Positions 51,301 to 53,499 of a DNA stretch of 64,000 nt are shown piece by piece (position 1 is the stretch's first letter; each line of letters begins with the position of its first letter). The DNA is from Spodoptera frugiperda (taxonomy: Eukaryota > Arthropoda > Insecta > Lepidoptera > Noctuidae), in assembly GCF_023101765.2 (NCBI RefSeq), contig NC_064227.1, positions 310,001 through 374,000 of the forward strand. The letters are read 5' to 3'. Under the pieces are notes generated by a model, which saw only the letters and a list, made by a program, of their open reading frames with translations, had not been told where the DNA came from and did not search any database. The position numbers and the translations under genes were made by a program.

Positions 51301-52150
51301 GGCGTTTGAATCATTTGGTTCATTGATTTAGTTGAATGGTCAGTGCAATTACTGAACTGTTTTACATACCTCTGACTAAAATTTTTATGTGTTTTCAATG
51401 TATTTTAAAATTATTCTTAGTCTAGTTATTATGGGTTTAAGTAAAGTGATGTTAATTTTAATGGTGTAAAAAATAGAGAACACTACAGCAACGACCACGT
51501 CAATCACAATTCTTCTTTATTGGTTGTAGTCTATAGCACAACTATTGATGTTTTTTCTTTCACGTCTCTTTAAAAGTTTTGACTATTTCCTGAAATTGTA
51601 TTACTTACTAAGGTCTCTATCTCCATATACGTATACTGGTGTTCCAGATGAGCCAGCTCCCGGTGCTGGGTACAGAAGCAGCTCCCCTGCAGGCTCCGCT
51701 CTGCTACCAGCTGCTGTGCGCCCCTCCCCTGGCACCCCTCCAGCCCTGCGCCCCCTGCGAGCTGCCCCCGCCCCCATACGCCGTCTATCCCCTGCCATTT
51801 GACAGTAAGTATGAGTTATGGCCACAGAATTGGTCAGTTGAACGTAATCTAGATTGCTACTGTGACTTATTGTATTGGCAAGATTGTGTCGTGAATTCAA
51901 GGATGACTGTCGATGATTAGATTTTTGGTTCGATCCTGATCCGATTTATTGTGAGTATTTTTTATTTTAGCACTATTATCATGATGACTATCATCTTCCA
52001 GCCACACCAGCGATCTACGGCCCCCCAGCTCAGTACGCCCTGGTACCAGCTCCGTACAGCACCCCGTGCTGCGAGCCCTCATGCTGTGCCCCCCTGGACA
52101 AGCAGCCCAGGGTACCACCGCCGCCGCTGCACCCCGCGTTCATCTACTAA
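9019..52150 (+). CDS. bol: Boule/DAZ-family RNA-binding protein (four-exon gene)
   Basis: Spliced gene with coding exons 9019-9390, 51119-51181, 51648-51804 and 52002-52150. All junctions are GT-AG, phases are 0, 0 and 1, and the product is 246 residues. One RRM spans about residues 66-145: RNP2 is IFVGGF (67-72), RNP1 is KCYGFVTF (105-112), and the segment DRAGVSK just before RNP1 is characteristic of Boule/DAZL. The RRM ends in AVRKQ, matching the AIRKQ/AIKKQ end of Boule RRMs. The rest is rich in proline and cysteine, with no obvious DAZ repeat. Family knowledge: Boule proteins bind mRNA 3' UTRs in germ cells and promote translation needed for meiosis. The start is ATG 9019, with an in-frame TAG at 8995. 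Oddities are the Cys in RNP1, the giant first intron inside the RRM and the Cys-rich tail. It could be a diverged paralogue of canonical boule. The family call is firm; germline function is inferred. Confidence 0.88.
9391..10588. other. Start of intron 1, nothing recognised
   Basis: Frames of 70-73 codons between 9491 and 9816 have no family resemblance and follow a good splice donor, so I treat them as intronic noise. Confidence 0.45.
10590..10908 (+). repeat. Two tandem copies of a LINE-tail-like repeat
   Basis: Units 10590-10738 and 10739-10908 each run: AGCTGACC(C)-like start, TTTTAAAC...GGACT, ACAAATAATTCAAGAC, CCAGCCGTTCTC-like, GCGAGACTAACGAACA, TTGATTTTTATAT. This is a common lepidopteran LINE 3'-UTR-type repeat, here in direct tandem. 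Confidence 0.6.
11441..11592 (+). repeat. Dispersed LINE-derived repeat (family G)
   Basis: AATTTTGATGAAATTTGGTA and TACAGACAGGTTATGAGCTG are shared with 22130-22270 and 60563-60716. Confidence 0.6.
12516..12633 (-). repeat. Poly(A) retroposon family A, copy 1 (internally deleted)
   Basis: Antisense on +: AAATCATCCAATTACTTCTC, GAGGCGAGAGGGAGTGTCAG, then a jump to CCTGCTTTTCGAG and AACCCGTTAGGTAGCC. In the sense direction the family ends CCCCCTC followed by a poly(A) run, so it is a retroposon (SINE-like). The segment with GACTAAAAACCACCCCGTTC is missing here. Confidence 0.7.
13161..13187 (+). repeat. Family K repeat, left part, split by the foldback element
   Basis: CTGTTTCACCACCTTCATA abuts the foldback terminus. 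The remainder of the repeat resumes at 15009. Confidence 0.6.
13188..15008. mobile_element. 1.8-kb foldback element with near-identical inverted arms
   Basis: Termini CAGGGTGTCCCTGAA (13190) and its complement (ending 15006) sit between TA dinucleotides, consistent with a TA target duplication. The left arm 13190-13882 and right arm 14309-15006 are complementary with only scattered mismatches by eye; a spacer of about 425 bp lies between. Each arm holds the same 87-90-codon frame (13520-13792 +, 14413-14676 -), starting MTVLNKLCMALIVANFAKVG and differing at two residues over the shared part. On the opposite strand the arm reads WSTIQDNVRKTADEKIKICS and then a KTGTG motif, faintly like zeste/Myb-type DNA-binding domains. 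No transposase is recognised, so the element is probably non-autonomous. Confidence 0.8.
15009..15125 (+). repeat. Family K repeat, right part, split by the foldback element
   Basis: Resumes with CTCGATAAACTTATGTTACA ... GGCTATCCAGACAATGTGA, matching 6440-6545. Confidence 0.6.
15594..15808 (-). repeat. Retroposon family A, copy 2
   Basis: Antisense on +: CTGACTAAAAACCACCCCGT, CCGGAGCCCCGGTAATCCGC, GGGCCCCATCTGTGGTGGTC and the 5' region with GTACGTACGGGTCTGGTTAC. The 3' end next to the poly(A) is lost. Opposite in orientation to the copy at 15932. Confidence 0.7.
15932..16110 (+). repeat. Retroposon family A, copy 3
   Basis: Sense orientation: GGGCCCAGTAGGGCTGATGC ... CTAGCGGGTTTACCGGGGCT ... 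GAGAAGTCATTGGATGATTT, ending CCCCTC plus an A run. Faces copy 2 across about 120 bp. Confidence 0.75.
16111..16206 (-). repeat. tRNA-like head of SINE family D
   Basis: Complement of a pol III-type head: AACAAACCCAAGACTC (B-box region), GTCCGGCAGTCGCACTTGTG, CGACCACCGAGGCAGTCGAG. The SINE body is absent. Confidence 0.55.
17313..18279 (+). pseudogene. 5'-truncated, internally deleted Jockey-like LINE
   Basis: The frame runs from about 17313 to the stop at 18078-18080. Residues SGVPQGSILGPLLFILFIND, then MYADDIKIY, are reverse transcriptase blocks, with YADD as the catalytic box. After TPCKTIEDCLHF it jumps to MRSSRDFVRPSTFLLLYKTL and LEYASPIWNP, so the middle of the RT is deleted in frame. 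The protein ends LLSEIVIRG-stop and the element finishes in a (TAAA)n tail (18254-18278). It cannot encode a working polymerase: the N-terminal endonuclease, fingers and part of the palm are missing. Jockey/CR1-group assignment is from motifs only. Confidence 0.8.
18309..18441 (+). repeat. MITE-like repeat family E, copy 2
   Basis: GCCTCTAGCATGGCTTGAAA, CGTGAGTAAGCCGATAACAT, then TATGTCTCACGAAAGTTAT. It begins just past the LINE tail and its left terminus is missing. Confidence 0.65.
18955..19190 (+). repeat. tRNA-derived SINE, other subfamily
   Basis: Good B box, GGGTTCGATTCC (about 18981), in a tRNA-like head. The body contains GGGCAGACGTACTCCATCGT and ends CTTACCATCAGGTGAGATAG. Confidence 0.5.
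19752..19898 (+). repeat. Retroposon family A, copy 4
   Basis: CTACCTAGCGGGTTTACCGG ... GAGAAGTCATTGGATGATTT ... CCCTCG plus an A run. Directly followed (19899-19990) by a diverged family D piece (GGTGAGCCAATTGCCATAGA). Confidence 0.7.
20351..20532 (+). repeat. Retroposon family A, copy 5 (subfamily A')
   Basis: Carries ACAACGTAAAAGGTTACCGG where other copies read ACTACCTAGCGGGTTTACCGG; the same variant occurs at 59838. Ends CCCCCTC plus an A run. Confidence 0.75.
20946..21062 (-). repeat. SINE family D, 3' fragment
   Basis: CTTTTATCCCCGAAGGTAAA, TACAATGTACACCCACTATT and AAGTCCCATGTAATAGGGGT match the 3' body of the copy at 27925. Confidence 0.65.
21149..21270 (+). repeat. Retroposon family A, copy 6 (5'-truncated)
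   Basis: GGTTTTTAGTCAGTAACAGT ... AGAAGTCATTGGATGATTTA and an A-rich tail. Confidence 0.7.
21283..21406 (+). repeat. Retroposon family A, copy 7, with target-site duplication
   Basis: A truncated copy flanked by identical 20-bp sequences, AAAAAAGACTGAGCCTCTTC, at 21263-21282 and 21401-21420. That is a target-site duplication plus A tail, showing LINE-type retroposition directly behind copy 6. Confidence 0.75.
21727..21840 (+). repeat. Dispersed LINE-derived repeat (family G relative)
   Basis: TGATAATCTCGCGTTTGGCT ... TTAGGAGAAGGATTTACG pairs with the copy at 39235-39345. Confidence 0.5.
22130..22270 (+). repeat. Dispersed LINE-derived repeat (family G)
   Basis: GATTTTGATAAAATTTGGTA, TATACAGAATAGGGTATGAA and TACTTTTTATCCCACTGGAA align with 11441-11592. 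Confidence 0.6.
22271..23325. other. No gene recognised
   Basis: AT-rich intronic sequence. Part of 22727-23000 looks like a decayed LINE tail (ending GGACAACAGCTAGTATTT). Confidence 0.35.
23335..23560 (+). mobile_element. 3' terminal fragment of a non-LTR element
   Basis: A short frame on + reads QKAGYFFAQKISFAIQRGNA then ASLLGTFPSDSDADEYFDV-stop (TAA at 23461), followed by a TTTATTTATTTT-rich 3' UTR. The Q.IS.AIQRGNAAS..GT..D sequence is the C-terminal pattern I associate with insect non-LTR reverse transcriptases. 5'-truncated. Confidence 0.5.
23746..23835 (+). repeat. SINE family D fragment
   Basis: ACCCCCTATTACATGGGACT and ATGGTGAAAAGTGGGTTATA. Confidence 0.6.
24033..24077. repeat. GC-rich imperfect palindrome
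   Basis: CCTCTCCA (24033-24040) pairs with TGGAGAGG (24070-24077) and CTCTGAG (24046-24052) with CTCAGAG (24063-24069). There is a 5-nt bulge on one side and a 10-nt loop. It stands out in AT-rich surroundings. Confidence 0.6.
24078..24766. other. No gene recognised
   Basis: Intronic; no open frame or repeat I can assign. Confidence 0.35.
24767..25050 (-). repeat. Retroposon family A, longest copy
   Basis: Antisense on +: starts with a T run and TTGAGGGG, then ATCAAATGACC, GGGCGAGGCAAGAGGGAGTG, CACCCCGTTCCTACTCCTGC, CGCTAGGTAGTCTGCAGGTC, CCTACTGGGCCCCATCTGTG and the 5' part with GGCGCGCGCAGAACGCGACG and GTACGGGTCTGGTTC. Best template for the family. Confidence 0.8.
25394..25575 (+). repeat. 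MITE-like repeat family E, copy 3 (both termini)
   Basis: Left end TTTCGTGAGACATACTAAAT, then ATTATGTTATCGGCTTACGT; right end ACGTGAGTAAGCCGATAACA: terminal inverted repeats round a body with GCTGCTCATGAATATGAGCC. No coding capacity. Confidence 0.7.
26250..26400 (+). repeat. tRNA-derived SINE (family C)
   Basis: A-box-like TTGGCGTGGTGG (26260) and B box ACGGGTTCGATTCTC (26287), then the body GTGTGATCCGCAAATTGTTG. A complete tRNA-like head, but a dispersed SINE rather than a functional tRNA gene. Confidence 0.75.
26401..27500. other. No gene recognised
   Basis: Intronic, mostly AT-rich. Contains a G8 run near 27454. Confidence 0.35.
27508..27605 (+). repeat. Decayed LINE C-terminal fragment
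   Basis: Reads KRLMTVDKTKEICKNDSN and shares GCATGAAAAGACTGATGACT with 41408-41550, where the frame reads KRLIIVDEAKEVC. This fits the tail of an insect non-LTR ORF. Confidence 0.5.
27925..28228 (-). repeat. SINE family D, most complete copy
   Basis: Antisense on +: CGCCTCTTATCTCCGAAGGG, TACATTACGACGTG, GTTATAAGTCCCATATAATA, TTGCCATATACTGGCCACAA, then the tRNA-like head (TTTGCTCGACCCCACAATCG, CCTGACAGTCGCCCTTGCAA). Bm1-like lepidopteran SINE architecture. Confidence 0.75.
28590..28740 (+). repeat. LINE-tail-like repeat
   Basis: GCGGTTTCGCCCGCTTTCCC ... CTTTCGTATCTATAATATTA. Related pieces at 42010-42155 and 63262-63385. Confidence 0.55.
29340..29545 (-). repeat. Dispersed repeat (family H)
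   Basis: AAGTCAAAGTCAAAGCATTT and GGTGCTCGTTCCAAAGTGTA; the inverse copy lies at 60340-60482. Confidence 0.6.
29715..30857 (+). pseudogene. Jockey-like LINE, truncated RT half, ORF 29715-30791
   Basis: The 358-codon frame is convincing from about residue 50 on. TTYMYADDMCLLYSS carries the YADD catalytic box, followed by LNFAKTKLML (RT block with KT), KVDKYKYLGLKVDCNLNWK, and a basic Lys/Tyr/Asn-rich C-terminus ending YLKDIKM-stop at 30791. The first 50 residues do not look like RT, so the 5' end is truncated or rearranged. The 3' UTR starts with (AT)n and is interrupted at 30858 by an LTR retrotransposon, resuming at 36859. Members supply LINE reverse transcriptase; this copy is dead. Confidence 0.82.
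30858..31173 (-). repeat. 3' LTR of the Ty3/gypsy element
   Basis: Same length and sequence as the 5' LTR except A for G at one site (30904/36589 region). Purine-rich AGGAGAGG just upstream may be the polypurine tract. The last pol codons and the TAA (31154-31156) lie inside this LTR. Confidence 0.9.
31154..31353 (-). CDS. Acidic C-terminal exon of retrotransposon pol
   Basis: After a CTCTTTCAG acceptor (AG at 31355-31354) the frame phase-matches the integrase exon and reads DDTDEAENRSDHLEG, then an acidic/Pro/Ser stretch to EVQVEDDLLSGEAVLEVKE-stop, with about 65 open codons. Just upstream of the acceptor the same frame meets a TAG six codons away, so only splicing connects it. The last ten codons and stop lie in the 3' LTR. 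Function of the tail is unknown. Confidence 0.62.
31532..31873. repeat. Six copies of the GGCGACNNACGCC mini-hairpin
   Basis: At about 31532, 31572, 31645, 31792, 31827 and 31861. GGCG and CGCC can pair round a 5-nt loop. On the transcribed (minus) strand several units and the 14-bp array share GTTAGTC. Confidence 0.75.
31661..31784. repeat. 14-bp tandem array, about nine units
   Basis: Unit GGGACTAACCCGGT, starting at 31661, 31675, 31689, 31703, 31717, 31731, 31745, 31759 and 31773. Only the seventh differs (CCAGT) and the last is truncated. Near-perfect homogeneity means recent expansion. Not a CRISPR array: no spacers. Confidence 0.95.
31874..33241 (-). CDS. Retrotransposon integrase (exon-like, unspliced end)
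   Basis: Frame open from about 33320; first Met at 33241 (LPHADYLSRNP is the usual RNase H-integrase link). HHCC zinc domain: FHDEHEHVGADKTL ... CLVCISKK. Catalytic triad: TVHVDALGPL (Asp), LLVTDRGRMFES (Asp), GANGQVERYIRT (Glu). A GPY/F-type module near the end: GKLDPGMRGPYRVTKVL. Integrase inserts the cDNA. Unspliced, the frame ends shortly after CAAFFES with unlikely LILLFFFGFRSVSP residues that look like translated intron. A GTGAGT donor lies right at the codon for that Ser (31932), supporting an intron to 31354. Confidence 0.88.
   Translation of the reverse strand: MLPHADYLSRNPVTTINQITRPRNWAQIAQNADHETKDLIQKLSEGQLDSSRYVLKNDLLHYKYTPVGEEARLLCFIPKGHRLSLLRIFHDEHEHVGADKTLHLILKHFWFPGLRQFVSKYISHCLVCISKKRVPRAPLQNISSWSKPETPFDTVHVDALGPLPESEGYKFILILVDAFTKFCMLYPIYRQDTSELKRVMSQAISLFGVPRLLVTDRGRMFESTDFVQWISELGSDLHYITPEMHGANGQVERYIRTVLNMLRIEVGHKNASWSTTLWKLQLVLNISKQKTTQSSAINLMIGTDASTPAIRSLIRDLATSTPDTNREALREMRRSRASELMKKNQEQQDASANQFRRPPREYKVDDLVFVIKYSQSTGKLDPGMRGPYRVTKVLPNGRYELKLLSGSCGKTTQAASQYMVPWKGEWCPESCAAFFESEYDELILLFFFGFRSVSP
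33301..34241 (-). CDS. Retrotransposon RT-RNase H, frame-shifted segment
   Basis: Continues the polyprotein after the break near 34250; the first Met is at 34188. RT: MATGFHQIRI, FLKMPYGLTNSPIVYQRI, catalytic YIDDVLLL, thumb ending LLGLAGYFRKYIKNYA. RNase H: TDASSAGYGAVLLQ (first Asp), YELETLAVVKA (Glu) and VVTDCNALK (Asp). The frame ends KKICFLA-stop at 33301, where a second one-base loss in an A run moves the frame; the sequence after it still reads as the RNase H-integrase connection. Catalytic residues are all present. Confidence 0.88.
34242..36368 (-). CDS. Retrotransposon Gag-protease-RT N-terminus
   Basis: 708 codons from ATG 36368. Residues 1-80 are an Arg/Ser-rich stretch with many RS/SR dipeptides and SRSRSPHTPPRAR, like SR splicing proteins. 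A Gag core follows (about 190-350: WCEEVDRAAI ... LKGDAKVWLNEW). Two CX2CX4HX4C zinc knuckles follow (CYICNQRGHVGRNC, about 375; CSFCKKRGHTEEKC, about 425). Then an aspartic protease (ALIDSGAQNVSLIS, about 480; IIGTDVLNRDG). RT begins near 645 (KGIIRESRSEYASPIILVKK). The frame stops at ITEKERYPLP because of an apparent one-base loss in a C run; the RT continues in the next frame. Gag packages RNA and protease matures the polyprotein. Confidence 0.88.
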   Translation of the reverse strand: MPGSHERRRSRGRSQRVSRDESPSSETECRSRRRSRRNRRRERSDSEESTYCRRREARDHRHSRSRSPHTPPRARYPSVTPRTNNSLQDTLSNIMTRLDAIEHNGANAISTPNNLPNSHTEGNLQDPVREAASRSRSLDVLSDVPQQVRINNSEGSSTTVHADNSSARGSEAVSTVTMLAEALRSLQPTRSHNYYVSNFDPNIHDIDAWCEEVDRAAIANAWRDHECLSRVASCLKGDAKVWLNEWVTNDRTWSNFKLEFKPLCPRKLDYANILFEAMNTTSDKYTTYAEYARRTLLRLRIVKGLSDELRTLIVIRGIDNPQIRAAAANANLATEDIVSFLSIYVKPNRAKPDSRGTATNKHSSSNSSFDRGPKCYICNQRGHVGRNCIKKTRKESSDRSTVKSGTQGSVNDTTAASKSELLCSFCKKRGHTEEKCFAKNRSEQRNQRNVNLCASHANNKTDIVTAVVQGIPMDALIDSGAQNVSLISSDVLKHLSCQVKPTHCVLKGISEREIVASSFITATIELSDISIETDLVVVPKSCMNTSLIIGTDVLNRDGVTYVRTKDRQYITRASDTPACVNEVLRLDQTLVNTPLQGALRDSLMSVINKFSNFLITGTATSTVTTGYMEIKLTNTTPIVYRPYKLSYNEKLVVREIIRDLLDKGIIRESRSEYASPIILVKKKDGSDRMCVDYRALNRITEKERYPLP
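36543..36858 (-). repeat. 5' LTR of the Ty3/gypsy element
   Basis: Minus strand: starts TGTTAGAAGTCAAGG, TATA box CTATAAAAG (near 36816-36826), AATAAA near its end, closes CTTCTGATTCCTAAAA. The following internal bases TCAGAAGTGGGAT resemble the complement of a leucine tRNA 3' region, a tentative primer-binding site. Confidence 0.9.
36859..37086 (+). mobile_element. Remainder of the Jockey-like LINE 3' UTR with poly(A)
   Basis: Begins with the same AT-repeat plus AAGATAAATAT found just left of the LTR element, continues AT-rich, has a stem-loop at 36996-37023 (CGCCAACAAACTG / CAGTTTGGCG) and ends in an A run (about 37072-37085). This is the second half of the LINE interrupted at 30858. Confidence 0.7.
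37258..37412 (-). repeat. Retroposon family A copy
   Basis: Antisense on +: AAAATCATCCCATGACTTCT, ACCACCCCGTTCTTATTACT, AAACCCGCTAGGTAGTCCGC. Confidence 0.7.
38067..38222 (+). repeat. Retroposon family A copy (internally deleted)
   Basis: GGGGCCCAGTAGGGCTGATG, CGGGGTGGTTTTTAGTCAGT, ends CTCCCTCAAAAA. Confidence 0.7.
38320..38530 (+). repeat. tRNA-derived SINE (family C)
   Basis: Head GGCACGGTGGCTGGGCAACT, eroded B box, then CACGGAGCAACTCTTTGTGT, AAATTGTTGTTTCAGGTCTG, TAGTGTGGGGCAACG. Near full length. Confidence 0.75.
38974..39105 (-). repeat. Retroposon family A copy
   Basis: Antisense on +: T run, GAGTGGGGAAAATCATCCAA, GGCGAGGCGAGAAGGAGTGT, TTACTGACTAAAAACAAATC. Confidence 0.7.
39235..39345 (+). 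repeat. Dispersed LINE-derived repeat
   Basis: CGATTATCTCACGTTTGGCG ... TTAGGAGAAAGGTTTAGGGA pairs with 21727-21840. Confidence 0.5.
39719..39890 (+). repeat. Dispersed repeat family F
   Basis: GTTTGAGCATTAATCACCAC, GCTTGCTCAATG and TTGCTTCACCATTTGTGAAT; copies at 46128 and 63858. Confidence 0.6.
40566..40850 (+). repeat. SINE-like family B, long copy
   Basis: GAGCAGACGGACCTGATAGT, ACACCCGAAACACCAG, GTTTGTTTCACGTCGGTTTT, GGTATCACTCCGGTCGAGCC. Confidence 0.7.
40851..43282. other. Gene-free intronic stretch with LINE remnants
   Basis: 41408-41550 is a decayed LINE C-terminus (KRLIIVDEAKEVC, then SAYPHRR), and 42010-42155 a LINE-tail-like repeat. A (GT)n tract lies at 42562-42594. Nothing else recognised. 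Confidence 0.45.
43283..43608 (+). repeat. SINE-like family B, longest copy
   Basis: ACGGGCTGATGAATCACCTG, GGACACCCGAAATACCAGAG, GTTGTTTCACGTCGGTTTAC, TGACTCCGGTCGAGCCAACC. Confidence 0.7.
44717..44968 (+). repeat. SINE-like family B copy
   Basis: CCTGATGGTCAGCAATCGCT, GCGTTGTTTCACGTTGGTTT, GGTATCACTCCGGTCGAGCT. Confidence 0.7.
45505..45662 (-). repeat. tRNA-derived SINE (family C), near complete
   Basis: Antisense on +: GGGTGCGTTTACAAACATAC, GACCCGAAACAACAATTTGT, AGAATCGAACCCGCTACACG (B box), TGGCAGCCGGTTGCCCATCC. Confidence 0.75.
46128..46322 (+). repeat. Dispersed repeat family F
   Basis: GAGTATTAATCACCACACTT, GTTCAATGCGGGTTGCCGAT, CATTCACCGTTTGTCAGTGG. Confidence 0.6.
46905..47241 (+). 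repeat. Inverted pair of family D SINEs
   Basis: A short antisense end (46905-46972: ACGTCACGCCTCTTATCCCC) faces a nearly full sense copy (46985-47241) with B box GGGTTTAATTCCC, CTCACCCCCTATTACATGGG and GTGCACCTCTGCCTACATAA. The ends are complementary. Confidence 0.65.
47241..47503 (+). other. Unidentified open frame downstream of a SINE
   Basis: The last about 85 codons of a frame starting inside the family D SINE, reading FIDFIYKVGAIGSFIIMLGL and ending RLSTIIKIT-stop. One hydrophobic segment. I do not recognise it. Chance is a reasonable explanation, a decayed receptor-like exon a weaker one. Confidence 0.15.
47733..47855 (-). repeat. SINE-like family B copy
   Basis: AAAGGCCGGCAACGCATGTG, GGTGTCCATTGGCGGCGCTG, CACCTACCATCAGGTGATCC. 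Confidence 0.65.
47856..49257. other. No gene recognised
   Basis: AT-rich intronic sequence. A local inverted motif CGGAAATTTCGG / TCCGAAA occurs around 48915-48955. Confidence 0.35.
49258..49430 (-). repeat. tRNA-derived SINE (family C), near complete
   Basis: GGTGCGTTTACTAACGTACA, AACAATTTGTGGACCACACA, AGTTGCTCCGTACGGGAATC, AACCAGTTGCCCAGCTACCC. Confidence 0.75.
49431..51118. other. End of intron 1, nothing recognised
   Basis: Overlapping 109- and 116-codon frames (49506-49835 +, 49789-50139 -) sit in slightly GC-richer DNA but have no domain, splice context or composition that I would call coding. Confidence 0.35.
51119..51181 (+). CDS. bol: boule coding exon 2 (end of the RRM)
   Basis: A 63-bp exon preceded by a TTGCAG acceptor and followed by a GTGAAT donor, phase 0 at both ends. 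It encodes 21 residues finishing LRVAQAVRKQ, which aligns by eye with the last strand and helix end of Boule RRMs (LNI.PAI.KQ). Joining it straight to exon 1 gives an RRM of normal length, so no exon appears to be missing across the long intron. Confidence 0.82.
51648..51804 (+). CDS. bol: boule coding exon 3 (Pro/Cys/Leu-rich linker)
   Basis: The exon starts after a TTCCAG acceptor and ends at a consensus GTAAGT donor, leaving phase 1. It encodes 52 residues rich in Pro, Leu, Ala and Cys. The local GC content is far above the intronic background. Open frames overlapping it in other phases and on the minus strand are shadows of this exon. Confidence 0.8.
52002..52150 (+). CDS. bol: boule coding exon 4 (C-terminus)
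   Basis: Acceptor CTTCCAG; the first two bases complete the codon split after exon 3. It encodes 48 further residues, Pro- and Tyr-rich with two Cys-Cys pairs (PCCEPSCCAP), ending FIY and TAA at 52148-52150. Intron 3 is 197 bp and intron 2 is 466 bp, both ordinary sizes, in contrast to intron 1. Confidence 0.8.
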
Positions 52151-53015
52151 ACTCACTCACTCACGAAATATCTCGAAGACATTCAAATTCAAGGTAACCA
52201 TTTCATACTAGATAGATGTCGAGTAAGTGACAAAAATGTATTGTGAAGCTAATATAGCAAGAATCGAACAGAAAATAGTTGAAATTAGTAAAACAGATAG
52301 AGTTAATATGTGTACCAATGATGTAACTAGTCAGGTGTAAGTCAATACAATAATGGCAATAATTGCGGACAACGAATGTAATGCACTAACGTAAGTACTG
52401 AGTTTTGTTTGTAGCACTGATCGTGTACATAGATGTAATGGGATGACGCGCTGATAACGACGGAGTACCGAGCGATCTAAAGATAAAGCGAGATATCAAC
52501 TCGAAGCAAGATAAGACGAGAGTGATGCAGCTCCTTACAAATACATTTCACCACGTCTGTTTGTTCTATCTCGTTCCTCTCATAAATAATTCATATTTCA
52601 ATGTCTTCGATATATTTCCACACGACACCATTCGCGAAGAAGATTACTTTACTAATTATATTCAGCTTCTTCGTATGTATTCCATCTTGATTGCTCAAGT
52701 CTTCCAATCCAGTTCATAGTCATCTGTCTTCAATACATTACTTCCCTATAATGAAACTATTTGTGAGAGATTGTCTGTGACTATTCAATGGACATCAAAG
52801 CTGAGAGAAGGCGATGTATGTGTTCAAGTTAGCTCTCGGGTTTGTTTAGATTTTTCTGAATGTCTGTCTTGTCGCTTTTATTTATAGATTTAAGATATTT
52901 AGCTTGAAACTGGTATATTTAAGAGACCGTGGATTCGTGTGCTATGGTTATTATTATAGTGAATTATATCGATGTATCAAATTGATGTTTGAATAAAAGT
53001 CGTGCGATGTTCCGT
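52151..53015 (+). other. Probable boule 3' UTR
   Basis: From the stop codon to just beyond the AATAAA at 52992. No repeat family is present. Extent is inferred. Confidence 0.45.
52992..52997 (+). terminator. Candidate boule poly(A) signal
   Basis: AATAAA about 840 bp after the boule stop, followed by a GT-containing stretch. It is the first canonical hexamer I see downstream on the + strand. A longer 3' UTR using later signals (for example AATAAA near 58833) remains possible because the following 6 kb is almost free of repeats. Confidence 0.5.
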
Positions 53016-53499
53016 GGAATTACTTTAACCACAAATATTTAATGTCATCTGCATGTATAAATCCAATTATCATAATGTGTATATTCATATATCTATTTAC
53101 ACAGTCTTGTATTTGAATGCGAAAAGTAATTCAACACTTTTATCAAAGTTATCGCTCTATAGTAATATTGTAACGCGCCCAAGGGAAATCAATTTGATAC
53201 ATCTTTAGTTGTTCTCATGATAAGTGTGAAAATACCGAATATAAAATAACTCTAGTGCGGATATTTCTACAAAATATTTAACTGAATCATATTTACAGAA
53301 TGTATGTTAGAGCAGTCCACAGCCTCGGTCTAAGTCATTGTAATAATGTTCACGTAATGTATGCTAATGAAATTATTCAAATATGTACCGTACCTAGTTT
53401 CCATATATCCGCACTCGAGTCAAGTATTTACAAACACAGTTCAAAAATGTGCGTTATAAGCACAACGAATTAAGCACAAAATCGAATAGCAGCTAGTTT

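Noticed and set aside
51545..51900. Alternative frames over boule exon 3, both strands
   Set aside because: Shadows of the GC-rich exon; only one frame splices to exons 2 and 4.
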